A DNA stretch of 64,000 nucleotides from Purshia tridentata (GCA_003254885.1 QANT01005078.1:30923-94922), one strand, 5' to 3'; counted from the first letter of the stretch, positions 49,875 through 63,749 are shown. The notes: a model not told the origin generated them from the sequence alone. Numbers and translations are program-made.

Positions 49875-52800
49875 TGGAACTCAAGAACACTTCTAACATT
49901 TTAATGGGTTTCTCTCAACCCTTGAGATCTTCAATTACTCGATATACCCTGGTGGAGATCTTCCCTTATTGTCCAGAGCATGATCCTGTTCCTGTAGATA
50001 TTGAGAATGAAGGTGTGAAGAAAAATAGAGTTCAAACTTGATGTCACTTCTTTACATAGAGGAGAAACACATTCTGTAATTTTTGCACTTAAATTCTTTG
50101 CTTTCAAAGTAGTGATCGTTTTGAAACTGCTCTTTTGATGTTATTGTGTATGCTGTGGATACCTTTGTACCTTGCTTTCCAGAAACAAAAATTTCCTTTT
50201 GCTGCGTTTGTAACTACTAATTTTGTTTTTCCCTCCGATTGCATGATTTTATCCTTTAATTCTTTTTCTGTCTTTTTTTTTGTTTTTTTGTTTTTTTTCG
50301 TTGGGAGGTGGGGGACAAATTTTTTAACCTGCATTGACAGGTTATAGCTTTAAAACCCATTATATTCATTACCCACCTCTTCTGGGTGGAGTGAAGGTTA
50401 ATGTTGGTGTCGCAACAACTGCGAAGAGTGTAAGCATACAAAAGATCAGGACTTTCATGGTGTCGAGTCGAGGTGGAAATGGACGTGGAGCCGGAGGTCC
50501 GTTTGATGCAGACCCCATAAGAAAATCAGCGCATTCAACGGTCTCTGATGCATCGGGGATCCCCGACTGCATGTAGACATGTAGGAACCTACGTGAACTG
50601 TGCGTTGGAGTAAGACCAAGTCGCGAATTATGCATGTCGAGACTTGGTGGAGTGGAGCTAAACCATTTCAATTACCATAAAAAAAAATGTGGTAAATTTT
50701 CTTATTAAAATGGAATTCTAGAAGTTCGATTGACTTGCATGTGATACATGCGGTTTATTGTTACAATTATTTCATGATCTTCATCACGTTGGGCACTGCA
50801 CTGACCTACACAACTACTGGTTCCTCAAGCAGTATCGACAATCTTGGAAAAGGTAATTTTTTTGGGCAGCGCAACCTACCACCTTACCCATCTCCAAAAG
50901 AACTGTCAACTGCCACAAAAAAGTTGAAGTCTTTGCCATCATGGCCTCCGATTTACAGCGTATTTTCTCCCACTCAACGGAGGTAGCTGATGATGGCAAT
51001 GTCTAGGGTCATGCAAAGAGAAAAATAGCTTGGTGTTGATGCAAAAAACTAAACGTTCTTTGAACCAACGTGGATGGAGAAGGATGGACTTGATCCTGTA
51101 CTTTCGTCTTTGAGCTTGATAGTTCCTGTAATGAAAAGAAAAACAAGGGTGGAACTCACACCAGTGTGGTGTTGGCTAAAGATCCTCCGATGCCAAAGTC
51201 AGACAAATAATAAGAACGAGAATGATCCCAAGAGCTAGGCTTGAGATTGATTCAAGTGATGTATATTCTCTGTATATGTTTTCTGTTTTTGATTTTTTTT
51301 TCGATCCCCTTGAAAATGGGAAGAATGGACTATTTATACGCAAGAACCCCAGATACCTGCATGGAGATGAGCGGTTGTCATTGGGCCACGTGGATGCATC
51401 TGTGACGTTCATCTCACCCACTAGGCCACTTGATCATTAAATGCAGGCATGGTAGGTGGGTGAAGGGGCGAAGCAACTGTCAAGTCATGCTCCCCTTGTG
51501 TCAGATAGAAGACTTTTGTGCACCCAACACTTGAGTATACATCCCTTGGAGAACGTGTATTGCAGATTGATGCCGACATAACTGCATGAGTTCGACCCGA
51601 CCCGAATCATTGCTGAACTGACCCGCGAGACCGACCTCGAAGGTTGTGCAGATCCAGCGAACTGCTGTTGAGTCTACCTGGTCTCTGAGTTCGGCTTGGT
51701 GGACATACTCGGCATGTAGTCACTTCTGCTTGGGTCAATGGTCAATGCGATGGACAGGGGACAGGTGTCAGGTATCCACTCGTGGATAATATGGGTGCCG
51801 ATCCGAGCACCAACACTTGGGCTTTACCTTAGGCCTTCGTGTCTTCATTCCCCTTACTCTTCTGTTTTGGGCCTTGGGCCCTCTCATTATAAGCAATACA
51901 TTTATTAGAAACCTACCATGATGTTACTCAAACTCGGTATGTGTTCTAAGTGCTAACGTTGTCATTTATATTGGTCAATTCGAATAATCTCGTAATGCAG
52001 TAATATGAACGTGATCTCTACTCCTTGAACTTGAAGAGGACAATTTAGAATTTTGAAATAATCAGGCACAGTCAGAAGAATGCAACATGATTAATAACAC
52101 AAAAACGCGTCAAAGATTAACAACAATGGATGGAATTGAATAATTGATTGACCGTCGCCATCATCTCCAAGTGACCAGGCCTTTTCATGCACTTCATACA
52201 ACATTATTAAACATACAAACTTTTCTGTACACCTATCAATATATTGGATTTTGATGTCAATTCAATCCGAACTTGATGTGATTAATAGGAGATGGATTTG
52301 GTGATTCAATCCAATAATTTAGTTACAATCCAAATCTGGTAACAAGTTAAATTAACGAAAAAAATATGAATTTTAGTAGATCTGATTCGTTAATAATCCA
52401 ATCCTATTTAATATAATATATAACTTATTTTTTTATATTTATTGTAAATATTTATATGTATATGTTATAGTAGTTTGACTTTTATACACTTAATTACTTA
52501 ATATGAATAAAATATTTTCCAATTAAATTATCAGATCAGATATCCGAAAATTTAACGAATCATATATAAATTTAGTTATTAAGAATTCATCGAAATATTG
52601 ATCAGATTACATCGAGTTAATTGTCTTATCCAATTAAATTCAGGTTAAACTATTCCATATATGATCTATTGACAGATCTACTTTTATGTGGAACATTGTT
52701 AAGGATAGTATTAGAATATATGTGATATGCCTAACGAATTTTCATATTTTAGATGTGTTAAATGATAGTTTCATTTGTCAACATCATCACATGTTTGATA

Positions 52801-53638
52801 TGTCATGCGAAATAGTTGAAGACTTCAAATTAATAAACCTAACCATGAAAGGCGCGGGTATGGAGGACAGTCATATTCAGCTAATACCTAACCCAATATG
52901 CTGTTCTGGGTCCTTGGAATACCTCAGAAAAGGTGTTGATTATGATGCAAGTAGAAGTTGAAACCCATAAAATGTAGGGACAGAGCAAAGCGGCTCCTAT
53001 TTTCTAGATTAGTAGATTTGGTAAAGAGAATTAGGGGTGAGGATGACTTCATAATTGAACCCTTATTAGGTTGAATTACATCAACTACTCCATTTCATAA
53101 TATTAAGATTCTTAAGGTTTAATTTCCTGTCCACTATGACTGTGGATGATGTTGATTTACATCATAAAGTGAAAGTGAATTCAGATTCTGTGGTGGGGTT
53201 TCCATGCCCATGAGGATCAATATATTTTTCAATTCCAGGACAAGATTCACAGTGCTCATCAACAACAACTCCTCTTTCTTTCTTTAGTCAAGGGCAAAAG
53301 AAAATTAGAAAAGAAGAATTGATGGTTCTTTTAGTTTCTAAAAGACTTGACCTGCTCTCTACAAACCAAAGAAGTAAACGGGTTACTATTTTGTAATTAC
53401 ATTTGGGACCAAAACTGGAAATTTCAACACCTTTCTGTTCTCCACACCTTGACATATGGAGCAGCTGTCTCCTTGGAGCCCTAATGAGTATGTTACAAAG
53501 ATTGTGGGGGCAAAAGGGTTGAAATGAAACACCAAATGCCAAAAATTGCCTAACCCTTCTGTCAATGTATTTTTCTATTTGCAGTATTTTTCATTGGATA
53601 TGGATACAAGGCCTCGAGATAACCCCACGCCATTTTAT
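49875..53638. other. Intergenic, PAE to POLTERGEIST-like gene
   Basis: PAE 3' UTR to about 50150; then a GC-richer block at about 50390-51830 treated separately; then AT-rich sequence (52000-53600) with no supported gene. The stretch at 53000-53638 probably includes the 3' UTR of the minus-strand phosphatase. Confidence 0.5.
50390..51830. mobile_element. Probable transposon remnant (non-coding, GC-richer island)
   Basis: About 1.4 kb that differs in composition from its AT-rich flanks, with direct words such as gatcctccgatgccaaagtc and ccgatccgagcaccaacac that I associate with non-coding parts of plant retroelements. Short open frames occur on both strands, but none resembles a transposase or reverse transcriptase. 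Terminal repeats were not located by eye. Class undetermined; old LTR-type or non-autonomous element is the best guess. Confidence 0.35.
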
Positions 53639-56189
53639 TTACACGGATGAGCGCCATATTCTTCCCTCCAATGAAATAACAATAATGGAAATGTCATCAT
53701 GGTACCGACGGCGTTCCCCTTGTGGGATATCGAGCAACTCATGGAAGGCCATTCCTGCAACACCCCAAATGTAAATTAAATTTAATGGAACATGAAATAG
53801 TTAAGTTACATCTTTCAGTTTTTTCATTCAGAGGAAAGGCTTTGTTTACCAGCTTTCTTAGCTGCTCGAAACAACACTTCTTCGATGAGATGTTGTGCAG
53901 GATCTCCTTCGGGAAACGAAGAGATGAACAACTCAACTTCAGAGACAGCTTCTTCATTGGTGAAATACTGGTATAGTCCATCAGAAGACAAGATTAAGAG
54001 TGTGTCTCTTGGGCTGAGCTTGTGGTGGTAGAGTGATGGTATACAAGTAATGTAGGGAGAAGTCCCAACATAGTTGAGTCTAAACATCTCTAGCAGTGCA
54101 TCATTCCATTTTGGCTGCAACAAAACCAGATGTTAATGCTTATTCAAAATTGGGCTACACGGGCCTACACCTTCAATAATCACATTTTCCATGACAAAAA
54201 CCAAGAGCAAAATACTTAAAATCTCGTCATTCACGTGATATTTATCTGGATGTAAATGGTATGCATATCTACTTGTACTTGAAACCAAATTTTCTTACAC
54301 ACTGAATTGCTAACATGAAAATGTAACCGAGATATTAAGTAATGAATGCATTCTTGTTAAAGTTCCCCATCATCCAACATAAGCTTAACTCAAAATACCT
54401 GTTTGAGAAAGCCAGCTCCAAATGCCCGAGTGACCTTCAAGTAGCCTTTCACTCTCTCATTCAGTATAGCAGAAGCATCATCTGGATGTTCTCTCCTTAT
54501 TCTTTGGACTTCCTGAGATTCAAAAGGCCTTTAGTTAGTCTCAAAGTAGACCATCAAAACAGAGAACATAAACAGAAAATCCACTGTTCACTAAAGATAA
54601 GTGTAGTAGACAAGAAACATTACCTCTTCCACATATGTGCTGTGATCCATAGTGACCTGAAGTGCAGTCCAATTATGTAAACTGCAATGTTCATCAGCAT
54701 TAGATGATTTAATATCATCTGACGTTTCCTCATTAATCCGGTCCAAGCTCCGCCGGATGTTGGGTTCAGCTTTCTGAGCTAAAACCGCTCGACTATCCCC
54801 AACATTCATCAAGTAAACATCATCCCCCTTCATCAACATCACCAAAACACAAGAACCCATTAAAGCCAATTCAGGATTTTTTACCATCTTATCTGCCGTA
54901 TCTAAATAGGCATCCTCTGTCTTCTTCAAGGCCTCTGAAAGAGCTTTAAGAACATCTGAGGGATCAACAGCTGCCACACCATTTGAAACTGGTCGGTTTA
55001 GATTCTCCTTTAACTTCCTATCAAGCTCCGGTCTTTCTCTATCCCATTCACACTTCCACCTCCTTTGAGTCTCCTCCCGCTTATTTCCCACCCCATTACT
55101 CTGTTTTCTATTTGAATCACCATCCGTATCCTTATCAACTCCATCTATCATCTGATTACCCATCTGGGGTCTCCCAAATTCCTCGAAAGAACACGAACCC
55201 AAGTCCGAATGGGACGAGTTCAAACCACTGGACTCGACTTCGATTTCAAACTTGTCATTCCACAGCAACCCCTTGAGTTCCTTGTGCACAGCAGAGTAAA
55301 GATTAGAAAGCAAATAGTCAGGGGCATCAGGGCCATTGAACCCATCATAAATCCCCACAAAAACCCAACCATGTTCCTCCGAAACTACAATATGAACTCG
55401 ATCCTCACCCGCTTTCCCTTGAGCCCATTGAAGGTTCTGACTTTCCATCGAGTAATCACCAGTCCCATCCTCATTTCCATTTATGCTCACGTGGCTGCTC
55501 AAATTAGTACTACTTGGAGTTACATTCTCAACCATCTTCTCTGAATCCGATTCTTTCGTCGAAACAGCTCCTTTAACCGGCGCCACAGTAGATTTCAGCC
55601 CACGAGTCATTGTTTTTGCAATCGCTTTTCTCAAAATCTTCATCAAACTCTTTCTTTTGGGTTTTTCTATCAACCCAAAGGAAAGGCTTCTCTCCAGTTT
55701 CTCCTCGCACTCCTTTTGAATCGGACCCGAATACAACCCACGGTCAATCGGATCCGATACGAACCCTCTCTCTATCGGACCTGATAAGAAACCTCTCTCG
55801 ATCGGACCCGAACCCGGAACTCCCGGGCACCTGCGAGGGACCGGCTGCAGAGGCATGGAAGCGAACGAGGTTGAGCTCTCGAACCTCGCCGCTCGATCGA
55901 ACCCAGAGCTGTACTGGTCGAGATCGAATAGCGAGGTGGAGGGGGGTGTGAATGTGTTGGCACTAACGGAGGCCCCGGAGATTGATCGGAACGTCGTTGT
56001 TTTGGGTTTGGCCTCCTCGGAGTAAACTTTTGAAGAGGCCGGGCCGTCCGACTCGGGTCGAATGTAGGAAAACAAATGGCCCAGACCTTCGTCGAGCGGG
56101 TCGGATATAGCGACGGATATGTCATGTCGTTGGGAGATTTCTCCGGCGCTGGAACAGCAGTGGCCAATCTTTCCGACACCGTTTCCCAT
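53639..56189 (-). CDS. PLL (POL/PLL1-like): POLTERGEIST-like protein phosphatase 2C
   Basis: Clade C PP2C Ser/Thr phosphatase. In Arabidopsis POL and PLL1 act at the plasma membrane below CLAVATA receptors in stem-cell control. Exons on the minus strand: 56189-54624, 54512-54399, 54114-53850 and 53754-53639, in phase; 686 residues. The start [12 protein letters not shown] suits N-myristoylation plus palmitoylation. The regulatory N-terminus has [37 protein letters not shown] and four degenerate SGPIERGF-type repeats. Catalytic blocks are GEDRVHIVV, the metal-binding [39 protein letters not shown] then [43 protein letters not shown] and [12 protein letters not shown]. Metal-ligand aspartates are all present. 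Within the domain is the usual family insert (about 330-420). An upstream TTTATAAA (56323-56330) is a likely TATA box. Confidence 0.95.
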
Positions 56190-56322
56190 TGAAATGAAAA
56201 CCCAGAAAACAAAAATGAATAAATGGGTTTGGTTTCAAGTTTTTGAAGCTCTAAATTTGATTGTTCATGGCTGAGTACGAAGCAACTGAAACAGAGGGAA
56301 GGAGAAGTCTAAAATCAATGTG

Positions 56323-56330
56323 TTTATAAA
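56323..56330 (-). promoter_or_regulatory. TATA box of the POLTERGEIST-like gene
   Basis: TTTATAAA on the minus strand, 134 bp before the start codon, giving a leader of about 100 nt if start spacing is typical. Confidence 0.5.
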
Positions 56331-58070
56331 GGGAGGGAGGGAGGAGTTGACTTTTGAGTTCGGTTCGTTTTATTTTGTTTTGTTTGGTTATTTGTTTTTA
56401 TATTTTTTTATCAAAATAGTTTTTAAAAATTTGCTATAATGGCTCTTTTTATTTATTTTAACATTTATAGTGGGAGTTGACTATGAGTTGGGGGAGGGGT
56501 TTGAGTAAAAGCGTGTGGGGTTTGAGAAAAAAATAGTAATAAATTCTGGGATATCCAAAAGTCAACAATCCAAATGGTAGTAATTGTATATGCTTTTCAA
56601 ATTCTCACTTAATAAGGTAAAGATCATGCAGTGGCTGGCATGGAGAGGAATAAATTAATTGGATTTAAAATTTAATATGTTTTCTAATTTTTTTCTAGTG
56701 TCATCAATCTTTATATCATTGGAAAATATTTCGATTTCAAATCTTATAGATGAGATTTTGATACACGATTTATTTGTGAAAAGGTTATTTATGATCATGC
56801 ATGATGCCATATTCACACTAAGAAGGAATGCTTCCTTAAAAAAATAAATTCAAATTATTCAAATTATGTAGCAAGTGGCAAATAGGGGTGATAATTTTGA
56901 ATACAAATCAAAAGTGATATGAAATAATCAGGTTGAGTTGGATACAAGTTAAAAGCGATACGAAATAATCGAATTGAGTATGATACAATCGTACTAAAAT
57001 TTTATTAATTTAAGCATAATTCATGTTTAAATCTTCTTAATCATTTTGGTGTCAAAATTGTATCGTGCTCATGTCGACACATTAGTTTTATACATGCCTT
57101 AATCAAATTAACATAACACAGAAATTCAATTGCCACATTAATAGTAAGTACATATCATACGCAACTTATGTACTTTTTTATTTTTTGTGCCTCTAGTTTT
57201 TTTTTTGTTTTTAATTGTTCATGACGTTTCTCTCTTAAATTGTATATATTTTGAAACTCTTACAATGAAAATATGGATTTGACTTTAGATACTTTTGTTT
57301 AAGATGAAATTAGCATGGATCTTGCATTCAAATTTTGACAACCAAACAAAAAGAATAAGAAATAAAGTAAGTGACAGGCTTTCCCAGAAGCATATTAGAA
57401 CTATAAATTAATAATTCTAAGGAATTTGGCATTTGGTGCTTACACACACACACACTTCATTCCATGGCAATATGCATCCATGATTTATGTTTTCTGTCGA
57501 CATTTGTAGTGCATATATACTTAGGCTTCGATCTAAGTTTATGAATGTCGACATGAATTAATGGTTTGATACTCTCTTTCTTCGATCAAGTGACATTAAA
57601 ACGAGTGGAAGTTCATTTGTTAAATTCATCCATTTTAAAAATTATCCCATAAGCATATATACCGAAAGACAAATTTATTGGCCAAGATAAGTCGTGGGTT
57701 CATTGTTCCTTAACCTTTGATGCTTACTTTTTCCTTCTAATTAAAGTCTTTGAGTGATGTGATTGTGATGTAATAGTAATTGGTCGTATTCAGGATTGCC
57801 GTTGTTAGATTTCTTTCGTAGGAGAGAAAAATGTTTAGACTAATAATCAATCACAAAGAATACGGTGTATTCAAGCATTTTAAATACAATTATTAAAATG
57901 ATTCAGTTAAAAAGTCGTCGAATTGCTCTAATCCACCCAAATCTGGATCCCTCTTCCCCTAAATAAAACCAAAAAAGGAGGTATTCATGCATTTCAAATT
58001 CTTTCATTTTAGAATTTGGAGGGTTGGCGCAGTATAAACTTTAAGTTCATGGATGTTTTTGATACGTCAC
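56331..58070. other. AT-rich spacer
   Basis: No supported gene. 56881-57140 begins ataggggtgataatttt and ends with a weakly complementary attgccacattaatag; it may be a decayed hAT-type element. Confidence 0.45.
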
Positions 58071-58572
58071 TAGGAATGGCAATTATCCTCGTCCCCGCTA
58101 AGCCCCGTGGGGCCCCGCCCCGATTAAGCGGGTATGGTAATACCACTCCCCGCACCGCGAGGCCTCGTATACCCGTTTAACTTAATAAATATATTATATA
58201 ATATTAATTTTATAATTATATTTTAATTTTTTATGTTATAATTTTTATTGTTCATATGAATTTAATAGTGTTATAATCTAATTTAATGATATTTTAATTT
58301 AATATGTGTATGTTAATATATTTTATCTATATTAAATGAATTTAATAGTGTTATAATCTAATTTAATAATATTTTAATGTAATATGGGTATGTTAATATA
58401 TTTTATCTATATTATATTATATATTTGTGTGGATTTAGTATTATTTTAATAAGAAAAAAATATTTTAAAAAAAAGATATGAAGCCCCGCATACCTGACGG
58501 AGACCCCGTATACCCGACGGGGCAGGGATGGTATTGGCAAACCCGGCCCGCCCCGGCCCGTTGCCATCCCTA
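58071..58572. mobile_element. hAT-like non-autonomous element (502 bp)
   Basis: Ends are terminal inverted repeats: TAGGAATGGCAA at the left, and the complement of TAGGGATGGCAA at the right. GC-rich subterminal blocks full of CCCCG/CGGGG words flank an AT-rich core. The 8 bp just outside (tacgtcac, ctcatcac) agree at five positions and may be a decayed target duplication, as expected for hAT. No transposase frame. Confidence 0.75.
58258..58415. repeat. 80-bp tandem duplication inside the hAT-like element
   Basis: The segment gaatttaatagtgttataat… attttatctatatta occurs at 58258 and again at 58338 with a few substitutions. It shows internal growth of the element's core. Confidence 0.88.
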
Positions 58573-59809
58573 CTCATCACTCATGTATTCCCCTTTCATA
58601 TGGGTATTGTGGGAAGGGATAAGGTGCTTCCATCCTCACCTTTACAGCTGTGGCTCTAGGATCCAAGGATGAGGATATTCTTTGTACAAATGCTTTAGCA
58701 CAAAATTTGAGGAATGTATGTGTGTGGTTGTAGACTTGTAGTATGTACCAACCCAACCCCTCCCTCCTAAACTCTACGAGGGTTCACGAAAAGTCTGACC
58801 AACTTCTCTTCCCTGTGGCCTTATCCAATCATGATTTGACATGTCTGTGCACTGCCCTCTTCATTCATGCATTTTATCTTGTATGCCTTACACTCAATAC
58901 TAAGTTGACACTTGTCCTCTTAGTCACCACATACTGCATTTCTCTTTGTATTTATTTTTTAATTTTTCATTTTGTTTGATGGAAAATACTATCTACTTTT
59001 TTCAAATATATTTCCTTCATTCATTTTCATTTTTATTATTTTAATTTTATATCATATATTGATAATCGGAATTATATATTTATTAGATCTAATAATAAAA
59101 ATCATCTTTAACAAAAATTAATCAAATCAAAAATCATTTGATTATGTAGCTATGATAAAATAAATAGACAATTTTGATAATAATTTGATTCACTATTAAT
59201 TTATTTATAACAATTACATGATCAAACAATTTTCGACTCAGTTTATTTTTTACAAAAATGATCTTTAAATAATTATATAAAATATGAACGATTAAAATCA
59301 TAAAAATATATTTTGAAATATAAATAATAAAAAAGAAGATGAATAACATCCCTTTTGTTTGATTTGCTTTTGGAATGAGTTAGAATATCATATCTTTTTC
59401 CATTTCACTACGATGAAAATCAAAAAATTGTTTTTAATCTCGCTTCTCATATTTAGTTTTTACGATTAAATAAATCAACAATATTGAAGGAAAATGAGAA
59501 CGGCAAACTCAAGCGACAAGCCCATTCATATATTTTACATGTATTTTATTTTATGGGTATCTCATTTTAAAATGTGCATAAACATAGCAAAGCAATATGT
59601 ATATTCGTTATGAAGCACAGAATTTCAAAAACAATACTACATAATAATACACTACACTGAATTTTTGTATACCAATTTAAGTAGCAATGTCATATTTTAT
59701 ATCCTTACTTTGAACCTCATATATTTCTTAAAATAAAACACTACTAAAACAGACTTCCACTTTGTTTAGTGATTAATATTTTAAAAGAGTTCAATCACCC
59801 AATACTCTA
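58573..59809. other. AT-rich spacer
   Basis: No coding signal. A plus-strand open frame at 58743-58979 lacks any family resemblance and was not accepted. Confidence 0.5.
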
Positions 59810-59953
59810 AATTTTTCGATATGTATCACACATTTAAATAAAAATTAATTAAATCAATTCAAATTAACCATTTAAAAACATAATTTTTCGATATGTATCA
59901 CACATTTAAATAAAAATTCATTAAATCAATTCAAATTAACCATTTAAAAACAT
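59810..59953. repeat. 72-bp tandem duplication
   Basis: Two adjacent, almost identical copies (59810-59881, 59882-59953) starting aatttttcgatatgtatcac and ending accatttaaaaacat, differing by about one base. The near-identity indicates a recent duplication. Confidence 0.93.
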
Positions 59954-62900
59954 AACTCGTCCTGTTTACACTTATGATAAAAGAATCTTTCATCTTTTCT
60001 TTCTTTTCTTTTCTCTTTTTTATTTATTTATTTTATCCCTTTACTCTTTCTTTTCCTCTTTGAGGTGTAACTGCATGACAGGTGTCCACGAGGGATGATG
60101 TGAAGTTCTGAACCAATTGCAAAAGTTAAATTACCCAACTGCGTTTTTCTCTTCTTTTTAACATTATTATGTGCATGCCATGCAGAGAGGCCATCCATCA
60201 CAATAAAAAACATAATAAGAATTTAAATTGGGGTCATCTGAAAGATACATGTGGTTGTAAAATGGTGTAGGTCTATGCTTGGTGCTCCACAAATAATCTC
60301 AATTCTTCCAGAAGCAACTGGTTTTATTTAAGCATATATCTTAAACAAGCTTCCATCGCTTTCTATGGAGTTGAATACTTCTTGCAGGACTTTGGCTCGA
60401 AAATGACATCATTAATTTGGAGAAAGGCTTCCATACATATATTTGCATGACATACAAATACAAATAAATCTAACGACTCAAAAAAGTTCAAATGAATCGG
60501 ACGACTCAAAAAATTATATCCTAAAAACCGAAAATCGTGAACTTATCAATCAAACGGTGCACATGGCAGCAAAATACCTTAAATTGGATATTTTCAGAGC
60601 CCTCTACTGCAAAATCAGTATGTGATTCACACACACACACTGTCAAGAGCAATCAATAATTTCATGTGGAGTGTGCTATATTGTATAAGACCAAACCAAT
60701 GATGATAATCCACGTTGCTACTGAGCCAAACCAAGCAAGTGTGTGAACTGGGAAGACAAAATGGTCTCAATCAAAGTCCATAGAAATATAATCTATGTTT
60801 GATGGCTTCGTAAGGGAACCAAGGACTACTATAATAACTTCTTTTTCCCCTCCCCTTGTTTAGACTGAAAAAAAAAAGAACCAAATTTGATTATTTGTGT
60901 TTATGGGACAATCCAATAGAATCCACCTACTTCTAAGGGCTTATCCGAAGTTTGAAGATGTATAGATTATTGACAACAAATTAAAAAAAAAAAAAAACTT
61001 AATTACCCTTTTACACATTATTTTTTAGAGTTCGAATTTTCTACTTGTGTATTATACGTTGGTATTATGTTATAACTAATACAAGGCATACCTCTATTAA
61101 TTATTCTTTTTCAATATAAACCCTAAATCCGAAAATGATTTTGTTTTGACTATAAATACAATATGAACATAGAACTATGAGTAAAAATAAAAATAAATTT
61201 AAGCTTCCACATATAAAATTTAGTATCTAAAATAATATAATTTTAAACCAATACAGAAAAGTATAAAAACAGAGATTTGAACCCATTTTTCAAAGCACCA
61301 ACAACAACATCCAATTTCTTGGCCGGTCTAGTTCTTTTGATTGGATCAAGCAGAGCATCATCCATGGCCCATCTGACCGATTCAATTGTGAAAAAGTAAA
61401 AGACTTGAAGGGAGACTAAGGATTACGATACAAGACAATGCCATCCAAAATTAGAGCTATTAAAAAACCCACATACAAAATAATTAATAATGACCACATC
61501 TACTGCTTTTCTACCAGATTCGCATTTTGTCTAAACCCAAATAGCCAAAACATGTTTACGCGGAAAACCCGGCCAGCATGACCAATAGGTTGCATTTGGC
61601 TCATTGTTGCTTTTCCAAATGAATCCGACCCAGAAACACAACACCAATTCATCAAAGCCAATTAAACATAAAGTAGTGAATTCTGTTGACCAAATGATGG
61701 TCGATACCAACGTGTATCTTTCAATGAACCTCATTTATTTCCGAACTTGATCCATCCACCATGAACCTCACTAACACAATGGTATACTATATTATACTAG
61801 CATTATTGTTCCAAAATATCTAGGTGATGAATGGTAGATTTGAAGTGAATAGTGAGCCTAAACTTGCATTTACTCTGCTGACTGAGATATAATGCAAGAA
61901 AGAACAAAATGGCTAAAGACCCCAATTAATTCTCCATAAGAGGACAAGCTTTATCAGAAAGAATTGAAATTACCCTTGCAATAAGATTATGGGGTACTAC
62001 TGCATCTGCTCTTACTGAGCTGGAGGTACCCAGAAAGCATGCATCAGACCAGCTTCATAAATGATATATGCAGAGGTCCAGTACCCCATTATGGGTTAAA
62101 ATTAATTAAACTCATGTAATATGCAGCCTGTAAAATTACTTTATTTACTGAGGTGATTAATGTTGCATCAAAACTACTAGTAATTATTGAAGAACTACTT
62201 CAGAATTGAATAAGGAAAGTAGCAGGACTCCTTTTTCTGCAGGAATTAATTCTATATCAGCAAGAAAAATCACCCAGATCTTGTTTTACATGATGCAGTT
62301 GAATTGCTAAGACATAAAAAGCATGATGCTAACATTCTGTTGCTATTCTATAAACTATATGCATTCTACGATGACCAATTCAAGACCAAGAAGGTTTCCT
62401 TACACCAAAAGAATATGGCATATGCCAAACCATTTATGCTTTTCATTCTAATTGGATTTCCACTTGAGGTGTCATCATAATTTTTTAAAGTTCTATGTTT
62501 GTTTGGTACCTACACAAAGATATAAAGAATTAAAGATTAAAATTAAAAAAATAAAATTCACTGAATCCAGCACTTGGCTCAAGTTAAGCAGATTTTTTAG
62601 ATGGTCACAGATCGAGTTGATATTAAACTAGCAACTTTGTTTTCAATTCATGACTTCTGACATGCCATCATCTATTGTTAAAAGAGGTTAACTGGAGAGG
62701 GTCAATACAATACTTGCTTTCTTGCCCCCATTTATTATTTTCTGTACTTATAAATGATAATTATAATTTTTTCAGAAGTCCCTTCCATTATTGTCTCTAC
62801 TCTATAGACCTCAATTGCATAACTTTGTCCTGGCAATTCTAAGTTAATATTGCTATCACTTAATGTTGACATTTTTTTAATTTATTTGTCTATGTTGAGT

Positions 62901-63745
62901 TTGAGTGAGAGGTTTAGGTTCAACTTGAATCCCTATTCTAATGAACTAGATAGTTGAATGGTTTCAGTGTGTGTTTTCTATCGATAAATTGGTTAGGTGT
63001 ATGTTGTATTCCTATTTTTTGCAAAAATAAAAAATAATAATTAGAAAGTAATTAAAATTGACAAGAGAAATTTGAACAGGAAGGTTTTTGTTTTTTCTGG
63101 GGAGGAAGCCAATCACAATTTTTGTTTTTGCCAAATTAGAAGTTGATTTGACATTGAGGATTTCTCTAAAATACCAGGTAGGTAGATCATCTGTCAATTG
63201 CACAATCTTATAGGACCAAGACCCTTACATTGGAGTATATATGTTTGTGCATTATAGTTATTTATTTACATTTGATCGATTTGTACACAATAGCTCCTTG
63301 AATTATATTAGATATCTGAAGTCAAACATATAGGACTGAACTCAGTCAACTTATGGATAGATTTGATTTCGTTGGAATCAAATGAGAGATAATTATTAAT
63401 ATGAAGAAAGATGGAAACAAAGTTGAATGAACCCCATGTATAGTTTTATAATATACGAAATGAAATGATGTGTATAATTCAATAAATTTATTTTAAAAAG
63501 CTAACAACAAAATAAACTCGTATATTCAGTACGTATGCCTAACTATATACTGGCCAGTGGGCTTTCATTAGCCCACCAAAAGATGAAGGAGAAAAATGAA
63601 ACACTGTATGATTCTCTTCAATTATGTTCAAATGGTTGTTCAAGTATCATTATGTAATTAGATAACATTAATAATTAGTGTAAATTGATGATTTAAATTT
63701 TTTTTTTTTTTGGTGAATTGCAAGGCCAAATGCCCAAACAGAGCA
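59954..63745. other. Gene-free AT-rich interval
   Basis: About 3.8 kb with A/T runs (for example 60980-60998) and only short, unsupported open frames. 63558-63577 is a small perfect hairpin (GTGGGCT, 6-nt loop, AGCCCAC). Nothing else recognised. Confidence 0.5.
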
Positions 63746-63749
63746 GACT

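Noticed and set aside
55610-56212. Open frames in other phases over the phosphatase N-terminus
   Set aside because: Shadows of the MGNGVGK… frame, which joins later exons and carries all PP2C motifs.
61531-61734. 67-codon minus-strand frame MRFIERYTLV…
   Set aside because: Isolated in AT-rich DNA, no family resemblance and no flanking exons in phase.
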